DNA of 28,037 nucleotides from a virus. The translations under genes and the position numbers were made by a program. The stretch is from positions 1 through 28,037 of the IMG/VR virus record IMGVR_UViG_3300006919_000318, one strand, 5' to 3'. This document shows, piece after piece, positions 20,534-28,037 of the stretch. How positions within the stretch are numbered: position 1 is the stretch's first letter; every line of letters starts with the position of its first letter. A model generated the notes under the pieces. That model did not search any database. It saw only the letters and a program-made list of their open reading frames with translations, and was not told where the DNA came from.

Positions 20534-20603
20534 CACCCTTGGCCATATGTTACGCAAACGTTTAAATCTACCAAAAATAAAGAAAGCATTATAGGCCAAG
20601 GTG
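20534..20603. terminator. Inverted repeat between converging genes
   Basis: CACCCTTGGCC (20534-20544) and GGCCAAGGTG (20594-20603) pair over 10 bp with one bulged C, around a 49-nt loop that contains AAACGTTT. It separates the rightward ankyrin genes from the leftward late genes. It may be a long-loop bidirectional terminator, a recombination site or a folded RNA. No clear T-run. Confidence 0.4.
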
Positions 20604-20630
20604 ATTCGTAAAATAAATTTATAAAAAATT

Positions 20631-20888
20631 TCAATCTTTGTCAACACTACTATTTATTGGGCCAAGATCAAGCCCTATGACCTTATCGCTATCAGACTTC
20701 AAGGATTTAACAATATCCCTATAAGCCTTTTTGAATGTCACGGCCTCACTTATCTGCATTTGAGATAGTATCTGAACAGACTTAGACATAGATAGCAAAA
20801 GCGGAACAGCGTCTTTAAAAAACTTATCATGAGCCAAAACCTTACTATCTATCTCTAAAAACTTGGCTACAATTTCCTCTGAGTTCAT
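20631..20888 (-). CDS. Unknown helical protein, 85 aa
   Basis: Start set at ATG 20888; a TTG at 20930 would extend it by 14 residues. Helical, with FFKDAVPLLLSMSKSVQILSQMQISEAVTFKKAYRDIV as a moderately hydrophobic centre. Last gene of the leftward late cluster, after a small membrane protein. Unknown function. Confidence 0.6.
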   Translation of the reverse strand: MNSEEIVAKFLEIDSKVLAHDKFFKDAVPLLLSMSKSVQILSQMQISEAVTFKKAYRDIVKSLKSDSDKVIGLDLGPINSSVDKD

Positions 20889-20902
20889 AGTGTACAATCT
20901 AC

Positions 20903-21229
20903 CTACTTTTCTCTTTTCTGTAAATTCCAATGCGTCTCAACAGTGGCCTGTAAAACGGCTGTGGACTTAGCTACATCTCTCGACGCTTTTGTTAAATCAT
21001 TAACGTTTTTTTGAATATCTTCCTGATTAAGCCTTAAGGCCATAATACTTTTCTCATTTGACTTTCTATCACCTTCAATGACCGAGTGAACCACTTTTAT
21101 TTTATTGTTTACCCACGGTTTTGTTGCGATAAATTTATTAAAGGTGTACGAAAAAAATAGGGTCAACCCTATTAAAAACAAGGATGGATGATTCTCATAA
21201 GTTAGGACCAATAAGTCTTCACTCACCAT
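20903..21229 (-). CDS. Membrane-anchored coiled-coil protein, 108 aa
   Basis: One N-terminal transmembrane segment (SLFLIGLTLFFSYTFNKFIA), then a long helix (IEGDRKSNEKSIMALRLNQEDIQKNVNDLTKASRDVAKSTAVL). The topology resembles Rz-type spanin or ejection-accessory proteins, but there is no specific match. Follows the 921-aa ejection-type gene. Confidence 0.6.
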   Translation of the reverse strand: MVSEDLLVLTYENHPSLFLIGLTLFFSYTFNKFIATKPWVNNKIKVVHSVIEGDRKSNEKSIMALRLNQEDIQKNVNDLTKASRDVAKSTAVLQATVETHWNLQKREK

Positions 21230-21282
21230 TCTACTTTCTTTTTTTCACTTAAATTACCATAAAGCCATACCATGATTATCTC

Positions 21283-24048
21283 CTATCTTAGCTTTTCTCT
21301 TGCTTCACGCTGCTGTTTTTTTGCGTAAAGCCTTTTCTTTTTATATAAAATCATAAGTTGCTTAATATCTCTTTTATTTACACGCTCCTTTTTTGGATCT
21401 TTCTTTATTTCTCTTTTAAGCTGATTTATTTGGTATTTTATTCCACGAGCTTCCTCTTCTGTTAATCTGTCAAATTTTTTCAATAAATCATTAACATCAT
21501 ACTCATATATTTTTCCACCAACTCCCAAATTCAAAAATTTCTCAAACGAATCCTGACCACTGCTTCTGCGCCCAATAATCTTATCTATTTCAGATAAAGG
21601 GCGATACAGTCTAGCTAAATGCTCTAACCGTCCCGGTATCCTTGTGAACAAGTAGTCTCTTTCACCATAGCCCAAAAACCCTTTAACGCCTTTTTGCCGA
21701 GTAAGCGGTTGTCCAAAAAAGAAGTTCTGATTCGTCAATTGCTCAATTGGAGCTTTCAGTAAAGGCGTAAAGTTGTTGATCATCTCTTGAGCAGGATTGC
21801 TTAATCTGTTCAAGTCAGCCGTGGGTAAAAAGCCCTCAAGCTTAATATATCTAACCTTACCGTCTTTACTTCCAATAAATACAGGGCTTGCCTGCTTTAA
21901 ATATTCTGGTAATATCTCACTAGTCTTATCTTCACCCGAATAAACCTCTACATTATTTTTAAGTTTAATCAACTTGGATTGTCGAGAAGGGTCTTTAATC
22001 AGTGTCTCAATTTGAAGTGGGATATTTTTTCTACTAAACGTATAGAATGGAGCTAGTCTTTTAAACACATCCTTTTCAACTCTCGTTAAATCTCCGTAAT
22101 CAAAAAGGTATTTCTTTACTGATCGCCCAGCCTCAAATGGTGACAAACCCTCATTTCTTTTAGCGATAAAATGAGCTATTTTTGCGTTATTCTCTACGGC
22201 ATTACCCACGGCTCCACTCGCTTTATTCATTCCGGTAAGGGCTGTTTTTCCTGTAGCTTTGGCTTTTCCGTAAATACCACTTGATGACTTTATTTTTTTA
22301 GCTTCATCAAAAAATGAATTAATTTGAGCCTCTAATGACTCCTCAATGTCGCCACTGAAATGCCCCGTTGTATCAAGCCCCTGAGACCTATACTCTTTCA
22401 TTGTTTTTTGGTCTTCGGGAGATAGGTTATCAATGCCTTTCCTTGAACCTATCTGTATTCGAGATGCTCTCAAATAGTCGGCAGGGTTATCAACTCCTGC
22501 TAATGAGTTTTGCCAAACATTGGATATTCCATTCCGAGTATGAAAAGCTACATTCCAGAATGTAGCAGATGTTTTCCAAGCATTTTGAATCTTGTCATAT
22601 TTTGACATAAAATCATTTACGGCTTGAGGTTTTAGCGACTCATACGTTTTGTCGATATGCTTAACAACCTCTGGATTAAAATACAGCCCCTTCAATTCCG
22701 GGGCGGTAGACTCAATCATTCCTTTTTTAGGAACTCTTTTCCCTACTTTTTGCACCTCTTTGAAAAACGTGTCTCCACCAACGACTTTTGCGGTTCTCAT
22801 CCCCTGAATAGCCATCAACTTTGGTAGTGATGATGAAAAAACGATATCTCCGTAACCTTTATTAATATCGGCGATACTTGCTTGAGATACGCTATCTGGG
22901 TCTAGTTCACTTAATTCTTTGGCGGTCAACTTCCCCTTTAGCTTTCCGTTTTGATAATATTTCCCCGTTTTTTCACTTAAAATAAACTCCTCTCCACCGT
23001 CAGTGTATTTAAGTATTGTTCGTGAAATATCAGATGGGCTAGATGTGGTAAAGTCACGCTTATTGTAACCAAGTGCATCCTGATATTTTTTTGACTTTGT
23101 TTCTAGTACATGAGGAACATAATCAATATTATCATCGTCAATAAGGCTCTTACCCGACGGACCAGTTTTTGAGTACAACTCTGACATTTCATCGCTAAAC
23201 TCTTTCGCTATTTTGCCTCCAGTGCTAGTAATCGTTTTTTTAGTTTCTAGCTGGTTCGTAATATTGGCAATATCGTCATCACTTAACCCCTCATCCCTAA
23301 ACGCTTTTTTAATTTGTCGAGATTTCTCTATAGTATCCAATTCTATATTTGATCGTATATTTTTTGCTAAATCTTTTGCCCTTAATATTTTCTGCCATTC
23401 AATTGGGTCAATATTCATCGGCCGAAACTTTGTTGATACAGTTTCCCCAACAGAGTTTAAAACATCAGATATTGGACCAAGATCATTTTTTAATTTTCCC
23501 GATATTTTCCCTAGGCCCTTTGCGATAGGCTCCGCAATTATATCACTTCCGGGAATAACCTTTTCTTCAAACTTTATTGGCTTTAGTGGGTTCTTTCTAA
23601 TTCCAGTGGGAACAGACGCTGTGAAAACCCTTTTTGATTGGCCTGTATCTCCAGATGCTCGAACAGCTTTAGCCATTCTTTTCGCTTCGGTGCCACTCTT
23701 TAATAGTTTTCCTGATTTACCAACAAGGCCAACACCTGTATATGTTAAAGGGTCAGTTAGAATGTCACCAACAAAACCTGCGGTGCCAACAGCGAGTTTG
23801 CCCATCTTTGAGTCTGGCTCAACAATTTCTCTAAGAGTATCTCCTACAGACCGCTTTTCTTTTAATGTAAACCCGTCCCATAGTGACTTGCCTAGCTTGG
23901 CATCATCATCAGTGTATGCTTGATAAATGGCATTGGCTACTGCGTACTGAGGCTTATTTATAAAATCAAGTGCCTTAAAAAGCATACTTTGATCTTTACC
24001 GCTATCCTCTTTCTTTTTTTGATATTCTTCAATTGGAACTAATGGCAT
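21283..24048 (-). CDS. Large virion (ejection-type) protein, 921 aa
   Basis: Contains WNVAFHTRNGISNVWQNSLAG (~494-514) and EKDVFKRLAPFYTFSRKNIPLQIETLIKDP (~652-681), a pattern frequent in very large internal virion or polyvalent proteins of podoviruses (..R.l.PFy.w.r.NiPlq.). The N-terminal 130 residues have alternating hydrophobic stretches (VGTAGFVGDILTDPLTYTGVGLVG). The C-terminus is highly basic and helical. By gene order (gp10, small, gp14 position, gp7, gp20, gp16) it occupies the place of P22 gp16, an ejection protein that enters the host with the DNA. No lytic-transglycosylase motif seen. Confidence 0.7.
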   Translation of the reverse strand: MPLVPIEEYQKKKEDSGKDQSMLFKALDFINKPQYAVANAIYQAYTDDDAKLGKSLWDGFTLKEKRSVGDTLREIVEPDSKMGKLAVGTAGFVGDILTDPLTYTGVGLVGKSGKLLKSGTEAKRMAKAVRASGDTGQSKRVFTASVPTGIRKNPLKPIKFEEKVIPGSDIIAEPIAKGLGKISGKLKNDLGPISDVLNSVGETVSTKFRPMNIDPIEWQKILRAKDLAKNIRSNIELDTIEKSRQIKKAFRDEGLSDDDIANITNQLETKKTITSTGGKIAKEFSDEMSELYSKTGPSGKSLIDDDNIDYVPHVLETKSKKYQDALGYNKRDFTTSSPSDISRTILKYTDGGEEFILSEKTGKYYQNGKLKGKLTAKELSELDPDSVSQASIADINKGYGDIVFSSSLPKLMAIQGMRTAKVVGGDTFFKEVQKVGKRVPKKGMIESTAPELKGLYFNPEVVKHIDKTYESLKPQAVNDFMSKYDKIQNAWKTSATFWNVAFHTRNGISNVWQNSLAGVDNPADYLRASRIQIGSRKGIDNLSPEDQKTMKEYRSQGLDTTGHFSGDIEESLEAQINSFFDEAKKIKSSSGIYGKAKATGKTALTGMNKASGAVGNAVENNAKIAHFIAKRNEGLSPFEAGRSVKKYLFDYGDLTRVEKDVFKRLAPFYTFSRKNIPLQIETLIKDPSRQSKLIKLKNNVEVYSGEDKTSEILPEYLKQASPVFIGSKDGKVRYIKLEGFLPTADLNRLSNPAQEMINNFTPLLKAPIEQLTNQNFFFGQPLTRQKGVKGFLGYGERDYLFTRIPGRLEHLARLYRPLSEIDKIIGRRSSGQDSFEKFLNLGVGGKIYEYDVNDLLKKFDRLTEEEARGIKYQINQLKREIKKDPKKERVNKRDIKQLMILYKKKRLYAKKQQREAREKLR

Positions 24049-24056
24049 AATAATTC

Positions 24057-25139
24057 TTAATCAACAATAAATATCTCTCCATTAACATTCACTTTTGATC
24101 CTTTGGGTATTAACCCATTCCTATCGGCCTCCTCTGCGGATTTGGCATCATTGAAATTATACGTTTTTGAGCCACTACCCCTTTTCTTTTTATATGACTT
24201 TATTTCTGACCTTAATGCATTAATTTTGTTTTTATACTCATTTTCATGTCGCTTGTAAAGGATACTGTCTGGGCCGGATGTCCTGAGCTTCTTTTTTTCG
24301 TACTTTTCTTTTAATGAGCTTATTTTATTTTTAAAATCAACATCGGGGTCAGGCTCCGTGGCCTCCTCCTGATTAAAAGACTCACCTAACTCTGACTCGA
24401 AAAACGACTCAATATCATCTGGTTTACCGGGTGATTCTGCAAATGATGTGCCACTTACTTGTGCAGGCTCAGGAGTAGATCGATTTGAAAAACTACTATC
24501 GAAATCTTTTAGCATCGACTTGGCCACTTTATCCGCTTTTTCTGCGGGAAGTCCCGAATCCACAAGCGTCTTAAAAACACTGCTATAGTTTGTCGCACTT
24601 GGCCTTTTTTTATCCATGGAATCTTCATTAACAGGCTCCAATGAATCTATATTTATTTGCCCATTTTCACTAATATATCCAGATGCCTCCACATCTTGAT
24701 TGTTATTCATTATATATTCTCTGACTCTGGCATCTGTCATTGTTTGAGCGTTATTTTTGTTATATATTTGACTAAATCTAATCTTACGATCCTCAAACAT
24801 AAATTTAACGCCCTTGTAATTCTCATTAGCCTCTGGGACTGAGCTTAAAACCCCCTCCATCCTTTTAGATTTCTCTTCTGATGTTAGTGAGGAATCATTT
24901 CTAAGAACCTCTAATGCTGGCTTAATAATATTATTTGTTTGCGTTTGAATAAGGGAGGCTCTCTTTTTATCTTCATACCTTTTTTTATCGAATGCAAGTT
25001 GCTCTCTAGCTAACTCCGTTTGCCCCTCTCTATACTCTCTCGCACTTTTCATTTCAGAACCTTTTAAATAAGAACCAATTGGATTTGGACCGGAAGGGTA
25101 CTTAACCTGACCTATATATGATGAAATATCTATTGCCAT
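24057..25139 (-). CDS. Probable ejection protein in gp20 position, 360 aa
   Basis: Charged and helical. N-terminus MAIDISSYIGQVKYPSGPNPIGSYL, a coiled-coil AREYREGQTELAREQLAFDKKRYEDKKRASL (~34-64), an acidic middle and a basic end. No motif recognised. Placement between the gp7-like and gp16-position genes and the coiled-coil content fit a P22-type ejection protein. Confidence 0.6.
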   Translation of the reverse strand: MAIDISSYIGQVKYPSGPNPIGSYLKGSEMKSAREYREGQTELAREQLAFDKKRYEDKKRASLIQTQTNNIIKPALEVLRNDSSLTSEEKSKRMEGVLSSVPEANENYKGVKFMFEDRKIRFSQIYNKNNAQTMTDARVREYIMNNNQDVEASGYISENGQINIDSLEPVNEDSMDKKRPSATNYSSVFKTLVDSGLPAEKADKVAKSMLKDFDSSFSNRSTPEPAQVSGTSFAESPGKPDDIESFFESELGESFNQEEATEPDPDVDFKNKISSLKEKYEKKKLRTSGPDSILYKRHENEYKNKINALRSEIKSYKKKRGSGSKTYNFNDAKSAEEADRNGLIPKGSKVNVNGEIFIVD

Positions 25140-25142
25140 TAT

Positions 25143-26273
25143 TTAAACTCCACCCATAAGACTACCAGCCAACTGTGATCCTGAATTAACTAAATTGTCA
25201 TACGACCCAGCAATGGCATTGTGGTAATTTGCATTAGCAGCACCCTCACCAATTGAAAGATTCGCTTGATCCGTTCCGTATTGATATTGCATATTTGCCT
25301 GATCTTGTGAAAGTCCAGCAAGCTGGCTACCGCCCATTTGGTAGATGCCGGCCATATTGTTGTTCGCACTCATCTGATTAGCACCTAACTGCATCCCTGC
25401 GTTATACGATGTGGTTCCCATTAAATTATTTCCCTTCATTAGATTATTCCCAACCTGGGATTGCAGGTTGGCCTGATTCGATGAGGCATTGTAGCCATAG
25501 TTTATTATTGGGTTTAAACGGTTAAAATAATCGTTGTATTCTTGAGCCATCAAATTCTGTTGAGCGGGAGCAAATGTTGACTCAATTGATTTCATCGAAC
25601 CGCCTCGTCCAGTCTGAGCCATCTGAGTAGCAATGGCCTTATTCATCTGTTGTTGTTTGGCCTTAAATATAGGAGAGTTCAATATACTGGAACTCCCATC
25701 TCCTGAAAACGTGTCCATGTACATCGAAAGAGCCTTATTACCAGCTTTTGCGTAGGGTTCATACCTGTCAATAGCCCCTTCGTACTGGCCTGACATTTGA
25801 TCCATACCCTTTTGTATTGATCCCAATGCATCGTCACGACCCTTTTCAATGTCACGAATGGAATTATCAAGACCTTGCTGGGTGTATTCTAACGCACCGT
25901 CACGCGCATCAATAACTCGATTTTCTGCGTCCTGCACGTATTGGTCATAACCTTTTTCGTCAATGACCTCCTCTGGATTAAGCTTTGCTAATTTATCTTC
26001 AATTGGCTCAAACATATCAACAATACCAGTTCCATCTTTTGAGAATGCTGGCTTTTGTTCCGACTTGATGTATTCAACGGCCTCATCATAACCTACTTTT
26101 TTCCCGTCTGGTAATGTGTATTGTGTTTTATAGGTTCCCTTTTTAGCGTCTTCGAGATTACTCTTTCCTGCATCTATTCCTTTTAGCTGTGATTTTTTCG
26201 CCTTTTTTTTCTCTTCATTAGATAAGACAACCCCTCCCAGAACTGCTCCACCTATAATTGCTGATGCTGCCAT
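25143..26273 (-). CDS. Probable ejection (DNA-transfer) protein in gp7 position, 376 aa
   Basis: Hydrophobic N-terminus AASAIIGGAVLGGVVLS. YEPYAKAGNKALSMYMDTFSGDG (~169-191) matches the P...aG..AL..... pattern of podoviral injection proteins. GRGGSMKSIESTFAPAQQNLMAQEYNDYFNRLNPIINYG follows, as in that family. The C-terminal third is rich in Gln, Asn, Gly and Ala (NNNMAGIYQMGGSQLAGLSQDQANMQ). It is thought to form part of the conduit that carries DNA into the host. Stop and start are 3 bp from the next gene. Confidence 0.7.
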   Translation of the reverse strand: MAASAIIGGAVLGGVVLSNEEKKKAKKSQLKGIDAGKSNLEDAKKGTYKTQYTLPDGKKVGYDEAVEYIKSEQKPAFSKDGTGIVDMFEPIEDKLAKLNPEEVIDEKGYDQYVQDAENRVIDARDGALEYTQQGLDNSIRDIEKGRDDALGSIQKGMDQMSGQYEGAIDRYEPYAKAGNKALSMYMDTFSGDGSSSILNSPIFKAKQQQMNKAIATQMAQTGRGGSMKSIESTFAPAQQNLMAQEYNDYFNRLNPIINYGYNASSNQANLQSQVGNNLMKGNNLMGTTSYNAGMQLGANQMSANNNMAGIYQMGGSQLAGLSQDQANMQYQYGTDQANLSIGEGAANANYHNAIAGSYDNLVNSGSQLAGSLMGGV

Positions 26274-26274
26274 T

Positions 26275-26733
26275 TTAACTTAACCTCCGAATAAAATTTA
26301 TGTCTGATTTTTTATAGTTTTTATTTTCCAAATATTTAGATATATCGTATTTTGGCATAATACTTATGCCTACCAAATCAACCTTTTGATCTTTAGCTAC
26401 ATCCTCTAAAGCATCAATTAATTTTACAATAACCCTACCCTGTTTAATATCCGATAAATCAGGATCAGCCTGCATTGAAAACTCTTGAATGATATAACTT
26501 TTTGAGTAGAGCTGTGGATAGCAAGTAGCTAGTAGTCCGCCTAATATTTTTTTATTTTCCACACATTTTAAAACAATAAGATATTCACTTTGTATGTATA
26601 GCTTCATATTATTTAAAAACGTCTCCGAGCTATACTCAATACCAATCTCCTCTAAACCCATTTTTTTATAACTCTTTTTTCCGATGGCCTCCATTTCATA
26701 AATATCTTCCATCTGAGCGTTTAAAACATTCAT
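26275..26733 (-). CDS. GNAT-fold protein in gp14 position, 152 aa
   Basis: GNAT-like order: N-terminal MEDIYEMEAIGKKSYKKMG, YLIVLKCVENKKILGGLLATCYP (strand pair before the acetyl-CoA loop), YIIQEFSM (central strand), QGRVIVKLIDALEDVAKDQ (in place of the Q/RxxGxG/A pyrophosphate loop; here QGRVIV) and LVGISIMP. The cofactor loop is poorly conserved, so activity is doubtful. In P22-like phages this position holds a head-assembly gene. ATGA overlap with the gene upstream. Confidence 0.65.
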   Translation of the reverse strand: MNVLNAQMEDIYEMEAIGKKSYKKMGLEEIGIEYSSETFLNNMKLYIQSEYLIVLKCVENKKILGGLLATCYPQLYSKSYIIQEFSMQADPDLSDIKQGRVIVKLIDALEDVAKDQKVDLVGISIMPKYDISKYLENKNYKKSDINFIRRLS

Positions 26734-26924
26734 CTTCCCATCCTCCTATCAATACTTTCAATGGACTCAATAACTAAATTTAATTGCTCCCGAATATTTA
26801 TTTCATTTTCAAGAACATATCCTTTTAACTGATTTATCAAAGTTATCGCTGTATTTAAATCTGTTGCATCAGGATAATCAGTTGTAGAAATTTCTGGTAA
26901 TTTATACGGGATGATTGCTGGCAT
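26730..26924 (-). CDS. Small late protein, 64 aa
   Basis: ATG at 26924 chosen because GGGAGG lies 7 nt upstream inside the gp10-like gene; the junction is TAATG. Helical C-terminus (TDLNTAITLINQLKGYVLENEINIREQLNLVIESIESIDRRMG) with a coiled-coil pattern. It could be a short needle or tail accessory protein in the P22 gp26 position, but it is much shorter than gp26. Confidence 0.65.
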   Translation of the reverse strand: MPAIIPYKLPEISTTDYPDATDLNTAITLINQLKGYVLENEINIREQLNLVIESIESIDRRMGR

Positions 26925-28037
26925 TAAAATTCCTCCCACATCCCACTCAATACAAATGGTGCTGGATCTGGCATCTTTATGTGATATTGCCGTGTATAGT
27001 AACTCGATGCTTGAGTATATAAATTTACCTTAAACTCTGTGTCTCCCACTTTCCCTAGATCAACCTCCTTAAAATTTGACCATGTGCCACCATTGTCACG
27101 ATGCCTAACCAATATTCTTGGAGAGTCATACATATTTGCTTCTTTTCCCACTCCACGCTTTATCCTCGCACATACAGACCTCGGCTTTTTAAGCACCGCA
27201 TCAGATCCATAATTAATGTGACCAGTAATTATTTCTGCATTAATTGTATTTGAGTCGTCGCTATAATGATCGTTATCTAAAGAGTATAGTTTTCCGTTAT
27301 CAATATCTCCAATAATATGTTTATTCCACGTAGAACAATACGCATAGCAGTTCGCTCTAAATAATGATCTTGTAGCAGTCTCTTCATTGTAATTAGACCA
27401 CTTGTAAAACGATTTGGATACGTAGTCATATAAAAATGTTTTCTTCTCTTGTGGAAAGTTTAAAACAAGAAATTGCTTCCCATCAATTGCAATATTGAAC
27501 GCAATAGCATCATCAACTACACTTAAGTTTTGTATTTCTTTGTTGATTGGTAACCCCATATCCACATAAGACGCACCTTGTAAAACTACTAATCTTCTTG
27601 CCTTATCTAAAAAAATCATTTTGTTGCCGTCAATAACAACACTGGCATAAGGACTGGCTAACCCTATTTGTGCATATTCGGCTTTGACTGGACTTAAAAA
27701 CGGGTCAGTAAAAGATCGCGAATTGCCCCATATATCCAATGTGGACTTGGAGCAAACCAAAAATGATGATGACCCTTTGTATATTCCCTCAACATTTTCC
27801 TGGCTTGTTATATCGTAACTATCCGCTGCATCCCATTGAAATGGATTCCCAGGATAGCTAAATTTCCACGCCATGTCACCTTTTTGATTTCCAATAAGAT
27901 AACTATAAAACTGTATTAAATGTGTGCAATTCGATGGTGGACTACCAGTGCCTGTTAAAGGAGGCGTGCTTGTCGTGCTTAATATTTGTGTATTCGTTGT
28001 GTAATTAGTGAATACAGGCGCAGAGTTAGCCACCATA
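26924..28037 (-). CDS. Packaged-DNA stabilisation protein, P22 gp10-like (partial, cut by right edge)
   Basis: 371 codons visible and open at the edge. The Met near 28036 is probably internal, because P22 gp10 is about 470 aa and the first ~100 residues seem to be missing. Recognisable pattern: GDMAWKFSYPGNPFQWDAADSYDITSQEN...IYKGSSSFLVCSKSTLDIWG (gp10: d.gdfyWs......Wda.dfa.aE..pd.i.g.......l.lfG..siE.W), a beta-propeller-like body, and a C-terminus PFVLSGMWEEF typical of the family. It closes the portal channel and links to the tail needle. Confidence 0.82.
   Translation of the reverse strand, partial: MVANSAPVFTNYTTNTQILSTTSTPPLTGTGSPPSNCTHLIQFYSYLIGNQKGDMAWKFSYPGNPFQWDAADSYDITSQENVEGIYKGSSSFLVCSKSTLDIWGNSRSFTDPFLSPVKAEYAQIGLASPYASVVIDGNKMIFLDKARRLVVLQGASYVDMGLPINKEIQNLSVVDDAIAFNIAIDGKQFLVLNFPQEKKTFLYDYVSKSFYKWSNYNEETATRSLFRANCYAYCSTWNKHIIGDIDNGKLYSLDNDHYSDDSNTINAEIITGHINYGSDAVLKKPRSVCARIKRGVGKEANMYDSPRILVRHRDNGGTWSNFKEVDLGKVGDTEFKVNLYTQASSYYTRQYHIKMPDPAPFVLSGMWEEF

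Noticed and set aside
23213-23923. 236-codon plus-strand frame opposite the 921-aa gene
   Set aside because: A shadow frame: no ribosome site, and the opposite strand has a continuous gene with recognisable motifs.

Overview
This window looks like most of the genome of an AT-rich, P22-like podovirus that probably replicates as a plasmid prophage. The evidence is a P22-type terminase, portal and tail-stabilisation set, a run of ejection-type proteins, a ParA/replication-initiator pair with iterons, a serine resolvase, and no recognisable integrase. Shine-Dalgarno sites (AAAGGA/GGAGG) and sigma70-like promoters are clear, so the host is probably a low-GC Gram-negative bacterium. I cannot name it.

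Layout. (1) 1-4873, minus strand: two small HTH proteins (one a likely small terminase), a catalytically degenerate serine-recombinase-like protein, a 67-aa protein, the large terminase, and a portal cut by the left edge. (2) 5003-9175, plus strand: a short-gene early region with two related mini-proteins, ArdA antirestriction protein, several unknown and partly acidic proteins, a pentapeptide-repeat protein and a serine resolvase. (3) 9176-10374: 1.2 kb without protein genes but dense in RNA-like and DNA-binding structure. (4) 10375-13059: parA, a replication initiator with iterons inside its own gene, a repressor-type promoter/operator, and an HTH gene broken by an in-frame TGA. (5) 13177-18402: DNA metabolism (Cas4/RecB-like nuclease, probable ssDNA-binding protein, cold-shock protein, RuvC-like resolvase, thymidylate kinase, YopX-like protein). 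(6) 18399-20501: holin, M15-type endolysin and two ankyrin-repeat proteins. (7) 20631-28037, minus strand: small membrane/coiled-coil proteins, three large ejection-type proteins, a GNAT-fold protein, a small protein, and a gp10-like protein cut by the right edge. If the genome is circular or permuted, regions 7 and 1 join outside the window into one late operon that should contain scaffold and coat.

Main discovery candidate. In 9205-9734 there are three solitary copies of a type V-A (Cas12a) CRISPR direct repeat on the minus strand, core TAATTTCTACTTCMGTAGAT (M = C or A). They do not form an array. Each has its own promoter-like hexamer pair with 17-bp spacing, and in all three exactly 5 bp separate the -10 box from the repeat. 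The predicted first transcribed base is therefore the first base of the mature Cas12a crRNA handle (AAUUUCUAC). Each is followed within 8-21 nt by a hairpin; the third ends in a strong GC-stem terminator, giving a predicted RNA of about 54 nt with almost no spacer. This is the architecture expected of RNA anti-CRISPRs (crRNA-repeat mimics) against Cas12a. They lie downstream of ArdA in what looks like a counter-defence region.

Other notable signals are a folded RNA-like domain of about 340 nt (9801-10140) whose ends pair, two tandem hairpins with compensatory stem changes, and 12-bp iterons in the rep gene read in two different reading frames.
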